Shown: positions 9,423 through 18,781, counted from the stretch's first letter. The stretch: 64,000 bases of DNA from Catellatospora tritici (GCF_019083965.1 NZ_JAHRCY010000003.1:1-64000), one strand, 5' to 3'. The notes: generated by a model from the letters alone, not told the origin. A program made the numbers and translations.

Positions 9423-10673
9423 ATGCGCCGACACCGCTTGATTCTGGCCCTGCTCGTCCTGGTCACGGGCCACCTGCTCGCCACCCCCCAGGCCGCGCAG
9501 GCAGCCGGGGGACCCATCCTGGAAGCGACCTACACCGCAGTGAACAACGGCTGGGCACGCGTCCAGCGCTGGAGCGACCCCGACCCGAACTTCACCACCG
9601 AGCACTTCCCGTCAGACGGTCGTGGCGACCAGAGCGGTGACCGGCTGACCTACTTCGGGGGGACCGCCCGCCCCGGCAGCGGCAAGTTCCTGCTCTACTC
9701 GGCACCGGGCTGGAACACCAACCCCAAGGCCGTCCCGGTGCTGCTGGTACTCGGAGCCACCCAGAACGCCGACCAGGCGTGGGCCAACCCGAACCTCAAC
9801 GGCGCGGGCGGCTGCGGAAACGCGCCGTGCCCCACGACGGGACTCATGCAGGCACTGGCCGGGGCAGGCTACAAGGTCTTCGCGGTCAACTTCGCGCACA
9901 GCTTCGGCGACAACTACCAGCAGGCCCAGGTCATCGCAGACGCCATCGAGGTGATCCGAGGCGAGCTCGGCGTCCCCCAGGTCGACCTCCTCGCCTGGTC
10001 CAAAGGCGTCCTGGCCGCACGGATGTACGTGTCGGGTGTCAAGCCCCCGTGGGGCCGCCCCTACCAGAACGACGTCCGCAAGCTCATCCTGCTCGGCGGA
10101 CCCAACAAGGGCATGGACACCCCCTACCGGCACGGCATCCAGAACATGGGCACCGTCTGGCCCGAGTGCGGCGGCAACCTCAACTTCCCGATCGCGGCCA
10201 GCACGCTGTTCTGCTTCGGGGCCTACTACACACACCCGGAACTCACCTACTCCGGCACCGGAGCGAACGACGCGTACCCCGGAGCCCGACAGGCGCTCTA
10301 CCGGTGGGACAACGTCTACGCACTCGATACCAGCTGGGCCGACTGGTACACCGTCTACTACGGCGGCTGGGGCGCCTACTCCTTCTCGCCGGGCATCGAC
10401 ACCGCCATCAACCAGGGCTCGCTCATCACCACCATGCGCGCCGCGCCCAGCCCCGCGTCCGTCGGGGTCTACCTGCTCTGCGGTGGCTACCCGACGCTGC
10501 CCACCTCCACGGAGAACACCGGCCCGTCCGACGGCGTCGTCTTCGTCGCGTCCTGCACCGACACCGGCGGGCTGACCACGGTCGCCGACAGCAAGACGCT
10601 GTGGTTCGACAACCACGTGATGCTCGGCTGGGAAGCCAACGCCGTCAACCAGATCAAGTCCTGGCTCGCCTGA
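9423..10673 (+). CDS. Secreted alpha/beta hydrolase (lipase/esterase-like)
   Basis: A signal peptide (MRRHRLILALLVLV, then AQAA) precedes an alpha/beta hydrolase of about 390 residues. The nucleophile elbow reads LLAWSKGVLAA, so the usual first Gly of GxSxG is Ala, as in several actinobacterial class-2 lipase-like enzymes. A late Asp (SDGVVF) and His (DNHVMLGW) complete a plausible triad. I chose ATG 9423, which follows GGAGAGG and lies downstream of operator site 3, over the longer frame from 9324. It begins the run that includes a peptide-type importer, suggesting that it releases an oligomer or ester for uptake. Substrate unknown. Confidence 0.82.
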   Translation: MRRHRLILALLVLVTGHLLATPQAAQAAGGPILEATYTAVNNGWARVQRWSDPDPNFTTEHFPSDGRGDQSGDRLTYFGGTARPGSGKFLLYSAPGWNTNPKAVPVLLVLGATQNADQAWANPNLNGAGGCGNAPCPTTGLMQALAGAGYKVFAVNFAHSFGDNYQQAQVIADAIEVIRGELGVPQVDLLAWSKGVLAARMYVSGVKPPWGRPYQNDVRKLILLGGPNKGMDTPYRHGIQNMGTVWPECGGNLNFPIAASTLFCFGAYYTHPELTYSGTGANDAYPGARQALYRWDNVYALDTSWADWYTVYYGGWGAYSFSPGIDTAINQGSLITTMRAAPSPASVGVYLLCGGYPTLPTSTENTGPSDGVVFVASCTDTGGLTTVADSKTLWFDNHVMLGWEANAVNQIKSWLA

Positions 10674-10717
10674 GCCCAGGCGCCTCTCCGACAGCCCGAC
10701 CACCGAATAGAGAAACG

Positions 10718-12361
10718 ATGACATCGCTGCTCGCGACCCTCAGGCTACCGAACCTCCGCCCCCACGGGCCCCTCGCGGCCGCCGCCGCGTGCCTGCTGGC
10801 CCTGACGGCCTGCTCCGGCGCCGCCGGTGATCCCGCATCCGGCCAGCAGGCACCGAAGCCGATCGGCAGCTTCACCTACGGCATCCCGACGCCGCCGAGC
10901 TCGCTCGACCTGACCAAGAACATGAACGGCTGGACGTCGGCCGTCGCGGTCATGGTGACCCAGCCGCTGGAGCGCTTCGACAGTGCGGGCAAGGCCACGC
11001 CGGTGCTGGCCGGCAAGGTCACCACCCCGAACGACACCTCGGTCGTCTACGACCTGCGCGGGGACGTGAAGTTCTCCGACGGCAAGCCGCTGACCGCCGG
11101 CGACGTGGTCGCGGCGTTCAAACACGCGATCGACGGGGCCGGCGGTGCGCAGACGGCGTCGATCCTCACGAGCATCAAGGACGTCCAGGCCACCGGCGAC
11201 GCACAGGTCACCGTCACCCTCGCGCATCCCGACCCGGCCATCCGCGGCTCGATCGCCTTCGGCGTCCTGGTGTCCGAAGCCGACGCGATGAAGGGCGCCG
11301 GCGCCGACTACGGCACGGCCGCTGGGCTGCCCGTCGGCACCGGACCCTACGTGTACTCCTCGTTCAAGGCGGACAAGGTCGAGCTCACGTCGAACCCCGC
11401 CTACTGGGGGTCCGCGCCCCGCATCAAGAAGCTCACCTTCGCCGGGTTCACGGCCGACACCACCGCCCAGCTCGCCCTGCGCTCGGGCGGGGTGCAGGCC
11501 AACTACGTCAACGCCCCCAAGAGCACCCAGCAGTGGAAGTCGATCAAAGGCGCGACGGTGTTCAGCACCCCGTCCCTGCTCTCGACGTACCTCACCTTCG
11601 ACACCAGCAAGGCGCCCTTCAACGACGTGCACGCCCGGCGCGCCGTGGCGCACCTGATCGACCGCCAGTCCCTGGCTCGGGTCACCTACGGTGACGAAGC
11701 GCAGGTCATGCGCGGCATGGCACCCGACGCCGAGTTCGTGCCACTGGCCGGATCAGCCGACGCGGTCACGTCGTTCATGTCGGGGCTGCCCCAGGTCTCC
11801 TACGATCCGGTCGCGGCCGCCAAGGAACTGGCCCTGTCGGCCACGCCGGCCGGGTTCAGCATCGACGTCCCGTACCCGTCCAGCGAGCCCTTCGCAGAGC
11901 CGGTCCTGCTGAGCCTCCAGCAGGCGGCCAAGCCGTTGGGTATCACGGTGAACCTGAAACCGCAGACCTTCATCCAGTGGGCGACCGACATCTACATGTT
12001 CAAGCCGGCTCCGCTCGGCGTGTTCCAGATCGGCGACCTGCAACCAGACCCGAACGGAGGCATGGCCCTGATGGTGACCAAGGCCAACGCAGCACCCACC
12101 AAATTCAACATGGCGTCCTGGACCCCGCAGGAAGTAGAGCCCCTGGCGCTGACCATGACGCAGTCCGGTGACCGCGCCGCCCGCTGGGCCGCGGCCTCCT
12201 CGATCCTGACCAGCGCCGCCGAGCAACTGCCCTACGTGCCCCTGTTCGCGCCGAACACCGTGCTCGTCTACGGCGACGGCTACTCCTCGAGCACGGCACC
12301 GGACTTCATGGCCTTCATCACCGGTGCCTGGCTCGACACGCTCACCGGGAACGGCGCATGA
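10718..12361 (+). CDS. ABC transporter substrate-binding lipoprotein, family 5 (oligopeptide type)
   Basis: A 547-residue lipoprotein: signal peptide with lipobox LTAC, then the SBP_bac_5 fold (FTYGIPTPPSSLDLTKN, YDLRGDVKFSDGKPLTAGDV, GTGPYVYSSF, ending in VPLFAPNT). From family knowledge it would be tethered outside the membrane and capture peptides, nickel chelates or sugar-like oligomers. It is followed, by ATGA overlap, by a cytoplasmic hydrolase and then by two permeases and a double ATPase, so the whole importer is present in one operon. The ligand cannot be deduced; the neighbouring hydrolases suggest an ester or amide compound rather than plain peptide. Confidence 0.93.
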   Translation: MTSLLATLRLPNLRPHGPLAAAAACLLALTACSGAAGDPASGQQAPKPIGSFTYGIPTPPSSLDLTKNMNGWTSAVAVMVTQPLERFDSAGKATPVLAGKVTTPNDTSVVYDLRGDVKFSDGKPLTAGDVVAAFKHAIDGAGGAQTASILTSIKDVQATGDAQVTVTLAHPDPAIRGSIAFGVLVSEADAMKGAGADYGTAAGLPVGTGPYVYSSFKADKVELTSNPAYWGSAPRIKKLTFAGFTADTTAQLALRSGGVQANYVNAPKSTQQWKSIKGATVFSTPSLLSTYLTFDTSKAPFNDVHARRAVAHLIDRQSLARVTYGDEAQVMRGMAPDAEFVPLAGSADAVTSFMSGLPQVSYDPVAAAKELALSATPAGFSIDVPYPSSEPFAEPVLLSLQQAAKPLGITVNLKPQTFIQWATDIYMFKPAPLGVFQIGDLQPDPNGGMALMVTKANAAPTKFNMASWTPQEVEPLALTMTQSGDRAARWAAASSILTSAAEQLPYVPLFAPNTVLVYGDGYSSSTAPDFMAFITGAWLDTLTGNGA

Positions 12362-13233
12362 GCGCGCGGACCGTCGAGGCCAACGGCCTGACGCTGTGGA
12401 CCGACAGCTTCGGCGACCCGGCCGACCCGTGCATCCTGCTGGTGATGGCGGCGTACTGGCAGGGGATCGCCTGGCCGGAGCGGTTCTGCGGCCGGCTGGC
12501 CGACAACGGGTTCTTCGTCATCCGGTACGACCACCGCGACACCGGGCGCTCCTCGGTCATCGACTACGAGCAGCACCCGTACACCCTCGCGGACATGGCC
12601 GACGACGCCATCGGCGTCCTCGACGCGTACGGCATCGAGCGGGCCCACCTGGTCGGCGCCTCGATGGGCGGCATGATCGTGCAGGAGTGCCTGCTGGCCC
12701 ATCCCGAACGGATCTCCACGGCGACATCGCTGATGTCGACGCCGCTGTCGAACTCCTACGCGTCGGGCACGTCTCCCGAAAACCTGCCCGGTCCCGACCC
12801 GACCGCCTGGAAGGCTTTCGAGACCGTGCCGGGACCCGGCAAGAACCCCTCACACGACGAGTACGTCAACGGGTGGACCGACTTCTCCCGCGGCGTGGCA
12901 GGCAGCGCCACACCTTTCGACGAGCAGTACGTCCGCAGCATGCACAGCCAGAGCTACCACCGGGCGACACAGCCGGCAGCAGTCTGGAACCACCTCCAGG
13001 CCACCGCCGCGACCCCGGACCGGACCGACCGGCTGGCCGAGGTGCGCACCCCGACCCTGGTCATCCACGGCACCGAGGACCACGTCATCCCGGTCCAGCA
13101 CGGCCACGCCACCGCCGCGCTCATCCCCGGCGCCGAACTCGTCGTGATCGAAGGGCTCGGACACCAATTCGATCCCGCCGCACTGGACCTCGTGACACAG
13201 CCCCTCCTGCGACACGCGACCGCGGAGATGTGA
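12358..13233 (+). CDS. Cytoplasmic alpha/beta hydrolase
   Basis: A 291-residue alpha/beta hydrolase with no signal peptide: FVIRYDHRDTGRS, nucleophile elbow VGASMGGMI, acid residue in HGTEDHVIP and catalytic His in GLGHQF. This is the pattern of small-molecule esterases and enol-lactonases (also carried by TAP-like and aclacinomycin methylesterase-like proteins). The ATG overlaps the stop of the substrate-binding protein (ATGA) and its own stop overlaps the next permease start, so it is translated as part of the importer operon. Inference: it hydrolyses the imported ligand on entry. Confidence 0.9.
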   Translation: MSARTVEANGLTLWTDSFGDPADPCILLVMAAYWQGIAWPERFCGRLADNGFFVIRYDHRDTGRSSVIDYEQHPYTLADMADDAIGVLDAYGIERAHLVGASMGGMIVQECLLAHPERISTATSLMSTPLSNSYASGTSPENLPGPDPTAWKAFETVPGPGKNPSHDEYVNGWTDFSRGVAGSATPFDEQYVRSMHSQSYHRATQPAAVWNHLQATAATPDRTDRLAEVRTPTLVIHGTEDHVIPVQHGHATAALIPGAELVVIEGLGHQFDPAALDLVTQPLLRHATAEM

Positions 13234-14180
13234 TGCTCCGACGCCTCATCGGGCGGCTCGGTGCCGCCGGGCTCCTGCTCCTACTGGTCAGCTTCCTGGT
13301 CTTCAGCCTCGTGTCGATGGCACCGGGGTCCCTGGAGACCACGCTGCTGGGAGCCCGGCCGGCATCGCCCGAACTGATCCACTCCATCCGACTCCAGTAC
13401 CACCTGGACGACCCGTTCCTGCTCCGATACCTGCGCTGGCTCACCGAAGCCGCACACCTGGACTTCGGCCGCTCGATCGTGACAAGCGAGCCGGTATCCA
13501 GCGCCGTGTCGGCCCGTGCGGCCGTCTCGGCCGAACTGGCGGTGCTGGCGTTCCTCGTCGCGGCGATGATCGGAGTCCCAGCCGGACTGGCCGCGGCCGC
13601 GTGGCGGGGCCGCGCCGCCGACCGGGCAATCACGCTGGCGGCGATCCTCGGCATGAGCGCACCCCCGTTCGCGGTGGGCACCCTGCTCATCTACCTGTTC
13701 GGCGTCCGTTTCCCCGTCTTGCCCGTGTACGGCGCGGGCGACGGCCCCGGCGACCGGCTCCTGCACCTGGCACTGCCGGCGGTGGCGCTGGGAGCCGGAC
13801 TGGCCGCACTCGTGGTCCGGCAGACCCGGGCAGCCGCCCTCGGCGTCCTCGACCAGGACTACCTGACCTTCGCCCGAGCCCGCGGCCTGTCACGGGTCCG
13901 CGTCCAGACGACGTACGCGCTGCGCAACGTGGCGCTGCCCATCATCTCCTCGCTCGGCCTCGTCCTCATCGTCGCCCTCCCCGGGGCGATCCTCGTCGAG
14001 GTGGTGTTCTCGCTGCCCGGAGTGGGCTCGATGATGGTGGAGTCCGTGGGCGCCAAGGACGTGCCGGTCGTACAGGCGCTCGCCATCTTCACAGCACTGT
14101 ACGTCGTCGTCGTCAACACCGGCGTGGACCTGTGCTCCCTGCTGATCGACCCCCGACTGCGCGACGGGGCCGCCCGATGA
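13233..14180 (+). CDS. Oligopeptide-type ABC permease, DppB-like
   Basis: A 315-residue inner-membrane permease with six hydrophobic segments; the N-terminal LLLLLVSFLVFSLVSM helix is followed by the large periplasmic loop typical of DppB/OppB. The cytoplasmic EAA loop reads YLTFARARGLSRVRV. The start ATG overlaps the TGA of the hydrolase by one base. It pairs with the DppC-like protein downstream to form the channel. Confidence 0.93.
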   Translation: MLRRLIGRLGAAGLLLLLVSFLVFSLVSMAPGSLETTLLGARPASPELIHSIRLQYHLDDPFLLRYLRWLTEAAHLDFGRSIVTSEPVSSAVSARAAVSAELAVLAFLVAAMIGVPAGLAAAAWRGRAADRAITLAAILGMSAPPFAVGTLLIYLFGVRFPVLPVYGAGDGPGDRLLHLALPAVALGAGLAALVVRQTRAAALGVLDQDYLTFARARGLSRVRVQTTYALRNVALPIISSLGLVLIVALPGAILVEVVFSLPGVGSMMVESVGAKDVPVVQALAIFTALYVVVVNTGVDLCSLLIDPRLRDGAAR

Positions 14181-14995
14181 GGCCCCGGCTGGGCGCACCA
14201 GCGCTCGTCTGGGCCGCAGCACTCATCGCGCTGTCCTTCCTGACCCTGGCCGTGTGCGGACATCAACTCTCACCCCGCAACCCCGACACCCAGGACCTGC
14301 TGCTCGGCGCCTCGGGACCGGCCCCCGGCCACTGGCTCGGGACCGACGAACTGGGCCGCGACATCCTGTCCAGGCTGATGGCGGCAACAGGATCGGCGCT
14401 GGCCGGCCCCTTCGTCGTCGCGCTGGCCGCGATGATCGCGGGCACAACGCTCGGGCTGACCGCCGGCTACCGGGGCGGACTCGTCGACGCGATCATCTCG
14501 CGGTTCGCCGACCTGGTCTGGTCGCTGCCGGGCCTGCTGGTGGCGATCGTGGTGATCGGAGTGCTCCAGGGCGGCACCTGGCTGAGCGTGGCCGTCATCG
14601 CGTTCCTGTCCATACCGCACGCGACCCGGCAGACCCGCAGCGCCACCCTGGGCCAGGTACGGCTGCCCTACGTCGCCGCCGCCCGGACGCTGGGGCTCGC
14701 GCGGAGCAGGGTCATCGTGCGGCACATCCTCCCCAACATCAGGGCCACGGTGCTGACGACGCTCCTGCTCGACTTCGTCACCGCGATCCTGATCTTCGCC
14801 GCACTCGCATTCCTGCGGATCGGCGTCGAGCCGGGGGCCCCGAACTGGGGTTCGATGCTGGCGGACGGCCAGTCACTGATCACCGTCAACCCGTTCCAGA
14901 TGGCGGCGCCCGCCGTGGCGATCGTTCTCTTCGCCGCCAGCGTGACCATCCTCGGCGACTGGGCCCATGACACCCTGACGAAGGACCAGCAATGA
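14177..14995 (+). CDS. Oligopeptide-type ABC permease, DppC-like
   Basis: A 272-residue permease with an N-terminal helix and the DppC/OppC hallmark HWLGTDELGRDILSRL, followed by five more membrane segments and an EAA loop YVAAARTLGLARSRV. It overlaps the DppB-like stop (ATGA) and the ATPase start (ATGA), so subunit stoichiometry is probably set by translational coupling. Confidence 0.94.
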   Translation: MRPRLGAPALVWAAALIALSFLTLAVCGHQLSPRNPDTQDLLLGASGPAPGHWLGTDELGRDILSRLMAATGSALAGPFVVALAAMIAGTTLGLTAGYRGGLVDAIISRFADLVWSLPGLLVAIVVIGVLQGGTWLSVAVIAFLSIPHATRQTRSATLGQVRLPYVAAARTLGLARSRVIVRHILPNIRATVLTTLLLDFVTAILIFAALAFLRIGVEPGAPNWGSMLADGQSLITVNPFQMAAPAVAIVLFAASVTILGDWAHDTLTKDQQ

Positions 14996-16851
14996 CGAAC
15001 ACGACATCGCCCAGGCCGGGGCGGGTCGACCCGGTCGCCCGGGCCGGCGGCCTGATCGTGGACTCCCTCGACGTGCGCATGCTCGACAGCCGGCGGGGGC
15101 CACGGACGCTGGTCCAGAACGTCGGCTTCGACCTGGCGCCCGGGACCACCCTCGGGATCGTGGGAGAGTCGGGCAGCGGCAAGTCCCTGACCGCGAAATC
15201 CATCATCGGCCTGCTCCCGAAGGGTCTCGCCGCATCCGGGAGCATCCGGCTCGGGCAGCGGGAACTCGTCGGCGCCCCGGAGCGTGACCTGCGCGCCCTG
15301 CGTGGCACGTCGATCTCGCTCGTCATGCAGGACCCCTTCACGATGCTGCATCCGCTGCTGACCGTACGCGCCACGCTCGCCGAGTCGCTCGACCCGCGGA
15401 TACGGCGCGACCGGGCACGGCGCGACCAGGAGATCGAGCGCCGCCTGGACGAGGTGGGCATCCAGCCAGGCATCGCCGACAAGCGCACCTTCGAGCTGTC
15501 CGGCGGCATGCGCCAGCGCGTCGGCATCGCCGCGGCACTCGCGCGCGACCCGCAGCTGCTCATCGCCGACGAGCCGACCACGGCGCTCGACGCCAGCACC
15601 CAGAAGGACGTGCTGGCCCTGCTGGGCAGGCTGCAGCGCGCACGCGGGATGAGCATGATCCTCATCACCCACGACCTCAACGTCGCGTTCAGCGCCTGTG
15701 ACCGCATCATGGTGATGTACGCCGGGACCATGCTGGAGTCCGGCACGTCCGAGGCCCTGAAACGCACCCCGCGGCACCCCTACACCCGCGGACTGCTGAG
15801 CGCGGCACCGCCGTTGACACACGTCGTCGACCGACTCGACACCATCCCGGGCAGAGTTCCCGCCGCACACGAGGTCCTGGACCAGTGCGCCTTCGCGAGC
15901 CGATGCGACCTGGTCGTCGACGCCTGCCGGGCGGCACGCCCGCCGCTGCGCCTGCTCGACGACGGACACACATCGGCCTGCCTGCGCACCGACGAACTGG
16001 ACGCGACCACGCCCCGCCAGTCACGCACCGGCGACGCCGCCATCGCACAACCCCGGCCCGCCACGGCGCCGCTGGTGAAGGTGCAGAACCTGTCGAAGGC
16101 CTTCCGGTCGACCACGATCACGGGGCGCCACCGGGTCTTCCACGCCCTGTACGACGCCTCCTTCGACATCGGCGAGGCGGAGGCCGTGGGCCTGGTCGGC
16201 GAATCCGGCTCGGGCAAGTCGACCATCGCCCGGTGCCTCATGGGCCTGACCACACCCGACACAGGCCGGATCGACCTCGGCGAACTCGACGCGACCGACT
16301 TCTCGAAGCTGTCCCTCCAGCAGCGCCGCGAGGCCTACCGAACCGTCCAGATCGTCTTTCAGGACCCCTACTCCTCCCTCAACCCGAAGCTGACCATCGG
16401 CGCCGCCCTCGAGGAGGCGGTCTCCATCCGCGGCGGGCTCCGTGCCGAGGTGCCTGGTCTGCTCGAGCAGGTGGGGCTGCCGCCCGACTACGCGCAACGG
16501 CGGCCGCGGGCGTTGTCAGGCGGCGAGCGACAGCGCGTGGCCATCGCCCGCGCACTGGCCCTGCGCCCCCGGCTGCTGATCTGCGACGAGCCCGTGGCCG
16601 CACTGGACGTCTCGGTCCAGGCACAGATCCTGGAACTCCTCCGCTCGGTACAGTCCACCACCGGGATGAGCACCCTGTTCATCACCCACGACCTGGCCGT
16701 CGTCCGCCAGATGACCTCACGGATCCTGGTCTGCTTCGAGGGACGGATCGTCGAGAGCGGTCCAACGCCGCAGGTGCTCGACGACCCCACCCATCCCTAC
16801 ACGCGCCGCCTGCGAGACGCCGCCCTCCTAGGCTCACGCGACGCGGCATGA
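14992..16851 (+). CDS. Fused double ABC ATPase (DppD-DppF type)
   Basis: A 619-residue protein carries two complete nucleotide-binding domains. NBD1 has Walker A GESGSGKS (about 58-65), signature [10 protein letters not shown] and Walker [13 protein letters not shown]. It is followed by the oligopeptide-transporter Cys segment [14 protein letters not shown], which in relatives can bind an iron-sulfur cluster. NBD2 has Walker A GESGSGKS (about 403-410), signature [10 protein letters not shown] and Walker [13 protein letters not shown]. In many bacteria DppD and DppF are separate; the fused form is common in actinobacteria. It ends the importer block. Operator site 4 starts 4 bases after the stop. 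Confidence 0.95.
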   Translation: MTNTTSPRPGRVDPVARAGGLIVDSLDVRMLDSRRGPRTLVQNVGFDLAPGTTLGIVGESGSGKSLTAKSIIGLLPKGLAASGSIRLGQRELVGAPERDLRALRGTSISLVMQDPFTMLHPLLTVRATLAESLDPRIRRDRARRDQEIERRLDEVGIQPGIADKRTFELSGGMRQRVGIAAALARDPQLLIADEPTTALDASTQKDVLALLGRLQRARGMSMILITHDLNVAFSACDRIMVMYAGTMLESGTSEALKRTPRHPYTRGLLSAAPPLTHVVDRLDTIPGRVPAAHEVLDQCAFASRCDLVVDACRAARPPLRLLDDGHTSACLRTDELDATTPRQSRTGDAAIAQPRPATAPLVKVQNLSKAFRSTTITGRHRVFHALYDASFDIGEAEAVGLVGESGSGKSTIARCLMGLTTPDTGRIDLGELDATDFSKLSLQQRREAYRTVQIVFQDPYSSLNPKLTIGAALEEAVSIRGGLRAEVPGLLEQVGLPPDYAQRRPRALSGGERQRVAIARALALRPRLLICDEPVAALDVSVQAQILELLRSVQSTTGMSTLFITHDLAVVRQMTSRILVCFEGRIVESGPTPQVLDDPTHPYTRRLRDAALLGSRDAA

Positions 16852-16854
16852 AAG

Positions 16855-16867
16855 ATTGGATCCATCA
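16855..16867 (+). promoter_or_regulatory. Putative GntR operator, site 4 (autoregulatory)
   Basis: ATTGGATCCATCA begins 4 bases after the ATPase stop and about 100 bases before the GntR regulator start. A half-like AAGATCCA follows at 16873-16880. The position suggests control of the regulator and the hydrolase behind it. Confidence 0.55.
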
Positions 16868-16912
16868 ATGACAAGATCCACGAACTCCCGTCCGGAGCCG
16901 GAGGCAGAACCC

Positions 16913-16972
16913 ATGACTGATCGCACCCCGACCAGCTCCATGGTCGGCGACGACGCGCGAGCCGCTGCATGA
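16913..16972 (+). CDS. Possible 19-codon leader ORF ahead of gntR
   Basis: An ATG with GGAGG 8 bases upstream opens a 19-codon frame (MTDRTPTSSM start) that ends in a TGA overlapping the ATG of the GntR gene (ATGA). An earlier in-frame ATG at 16868 would give 34 codons. It could be a coupling leader that sets regulator translation, or chance. The well-placed ribosome site is the only support. Confidence 0.3.
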   Translation: MTDRTPTSSMVGDDARAAA

Positions 16973-17718
16973 TGCGCGAGACCCGGGCCGAAGACGCCGC
17001 CGAGGCGACCGACGCCCAGGCAGGCTCACCGACGGTCGCGAGCAGGCGGATCGCCGAGCACCTGCGGCAGATGATCCTGGACGACCGCCTCCTCCCCGGT
17101 GAGCGCATCCGGCAGGAGGCTGTGGCCGAGCAGCTCGGCGCCAGTCGGCTGCCGGTACGCGAGGCCCTACGGATCCTCGAGTCCGAGGGCCTGGCCACCC
17201 TGAAGGCGAACAGCGGCGCCTGGGTGGCCCGCATGGACCTGGTCGAATGCCAGACCATCTACAAGATCCGCGAGCGCGTGGAACCCCTTGCCCTCACCGA
17301 GAGCATGAACAACCTCACCGACTCCGACATCGCCGGGCTCGAACGCATCCAGTCCGAGATCGAATCCGGCTGGGACGTGGAACGGTTCCTGGTCCTCGAC
17401 CGTGAGCTGCACCTGCGGACCTACAGCGGCTGCCAGATCCGCCAACTGGCCGACATGGTCCACCGGTTCTGGAACACCACCCAGCACTACCGCCGTGCCT
17501 TCGTCCGACTCAACGGTCCCGACCAGCAGTGGATCGTCAACGCCGAGCACCGCCTGCTCATCGAGGCGATCAAGCGACGCGACCCGACCGACGCAGAGCA
17601 GATCCTCAGCGGCCACATCCGCCGGACGCGTCACCAGCTCGCCCTGCACCCCGAGCTGTTCGACCGCCCCGCACCTCCGTCATCCGATGACAAGCAGGCC
17701 GGCGAATGGAACGGCTGA
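16969..17718 (+). CDS. GntR/FadR-type transcriptional regulator
   Basis: A 249-residue regulator. The N-terminal winged helix (about 20-90) has the GntR signature ILDDRLLPGERIRQEAVAEQLGASRLPVREALR. The C-terminal all-helical FCD-type ligand domain (about 95-235) carries DRELHLRTY and EHRLLIEAI, where Asp/His residues bind metal and carboxylate ligands in relatives. Start could be ATG 16969 or 16972. It overlaps the following hydrolase gene. Inference: it binds the ATTGGATCCATTG-type sites in the catabolic region and is released by a carboxylic-acid intermediate. Confidence 0.92.
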   Translation: MMRETRAEDAAEATDAQAGSPTVASRRIAEHLRQMILDDRLLPGERIRQEAVAEQLGASRLPVREALRILESEGLATLKANSGAWVARMDLVECQTIYKIRERVEPLALTESMNNLTDSDIAGLERIQSEIESGWDVERFLVLDRELHLRTYSGCQIRQLADMVHRFWNTTQHYRRAFVRLNGPDQQWIVNAEHRLLIEAIKRRDPTDAEQILSGHIRRTRHQLALHPELFDRPAPPSSDDKQAGEWNG

Positions 17719-18530
17719 CCCGGCCACAAGCCAGCTCGGGCACGACCCACGGGATCAGCTGGGCTGCCGCAGGAGCCGGCGATCCGCTGGTGCTGGTCCA
17801 GGGCCTCGGTTATCCGGCGGCGATGTGGTTCCGACTGCTGCCGTTGCTGACCCCACAGCGACGAGTGATCACCTTCGACAACCGGGGCGTCGGGGGGAGC
17901 GCGGCAGCCGACACGACCGGATTGACCATCGAGCAGATGGCTGCGGACGTCGCCCTCGTACTCGATGCCTGCGAGACCTCGTCGGCCGACGTCCTGGGCG
18001 TGAGCCTGGGCGGGATCGTCGCCCAGGAGTTCGCCCTCGCCCACCCCCGCAGGGTGCGGCGACTGGTCCTGGCCTCCACGCACACGGCAGACGAGCACGC
18101 CGTATCCGCCGACGACGAGGTCCTCGCCATGTTCGCGCGACGCTCGCAGCTCAGTCCTGCGGAGTCACTCCTCGCCTCTGTGCCCTACGTCTATGCGTCC
18201 GCCACGCCGCGCGCCTTGATCGAGGAGGATGTCGCCTGCCGGGCTCGACAGCCCGTCCCCCCGGAGGTCTACCAGGCGCAGCTCACCGCGGCTGTGGCGT
18301 ACGGCGGCACGTGGCAGCGACTGCCCGAGCTGACCCACGAGACCCTGTTCGTTCACGGAACCGAGGACCGCGTCGTGCCACCGGTCAACGCCGCCATCGC
18401 AGCGGAACGCGTGAACGGCGCCAGGCTTGCGTGGATCGAAGGCGGAGGCCACAACCTGTTCTCCGAGCGGTCCGGCGAAATGGCCGAGGCCGTGAACCAG
18501 TTCCTCAGCGTTTGGCGATCGGCCGCATGA
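17706..18530 (+). CDS. Alpha/beta hydrolase (enol-lactonase-like)
   Basis: A 274-residue alpha/beta hydrolase: LVLVQGLGYPAAMW (oxyanion region), ITFDNRGVGGS, nucleophile elbow LGVSLGGIVAQE, acid residue in HGTEDRVVPP and His in GGGHNLF. The layout resembles 3-oxoadipate enol-lactonase and related esterases. The start lies inside the last codons of gntR (13-base overlap), so the two are co-expressed. It is the third hydrolase of the putative regulon, with one secreted and two cytoplasmic. Confidence 0.9.
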   Translation: MERLTRPQASSGTTHGISWAAAGAGDPLVLVQGLGYPAAMWFRLLPLLTPQRRVITFDNRGVGGSAAADTTGLTIEQMAADVALVLDACETSSADVLGVSLGGIVAQEFALAHPRRVRRLVLASTHTADEHAVSADDEVLAMFARRSQLSPAESLLASVPYVYASATPRALIEEDVACRARQPVPPEVYQAQLTAAVAYGGTWQRLPELTHETLFVHGTEDRVVPPVNAAIAAERVNGARLAWIEGGGHNLFSERSGEMAEAVNQFLSVWRSAA

Positions 18531-18566
18531 TGTCGAATGATCGATGTGTTTCGGTAGCGTACGCGT

Positions 18567-18710
18567 GTGCCCGGTTATGTCTTCATCAGTTACCACCACG
18601 GCAGCAACACGGCATACGCCGAGAAGCTTGCGAGGTTCCTGACTGAGCACGGGGTCGAGGTGTGGTTCGACCGGGAGATCGTGTCGGGTGCCCTCGTGCC
18701 CCCGCCATGA
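18567..18710 (+). pseudogene. Truncated TIR-domain gene with its promoter
   Basis: A GTG frame of 47 codons begins VPGYVFISYHHGSNTAYAEK and continues to VWFDREIVSG, matching the first 40 residues of the TIR genes at 27199 and 30537. It then ends in an unrelated tail and stop. The upstream TAGCGT (18555-18560) is 6 bases before the GTG, the same leaderless arrangement as in those genes. The catalytic-Glu half of the TIR domain is gone, so this is a remnant, probably of a third paralogue. Confidence 0.75.
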
Positions 18711-18711
18711 G

Positions 18712-18781
18712 GACGAGGACCCGGCCGCATGCCGTCGCCGTGGCCCGCGCCGAGTCGCCCGTATGCCGCCGGGTCCTCGTC
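18712..18781 (-). terminator. Long inverted repeat behind the lipoprotein gene
   Basis: Perfect 14-bp arms GACGAGGACCCGGC (18712-18725) and its complement (18768-18781) enclose 42 bases. It starts just past the truncated TIR frame and ends 8 bases from the stop of the leftward lipoprotein gene, for which it may be the terminator. It could equally be the end of a lost mobile element. Confidence 0.45.

Noticed and set aside
12324-13232. Long plus-strand frame upstream of the DppB-like permease
   Set aside because: Arg/Pro-rich shadow of the hydrolase gene; the permease start at 13233 is fixed by the stop-start overlap and the signal-like first helix.
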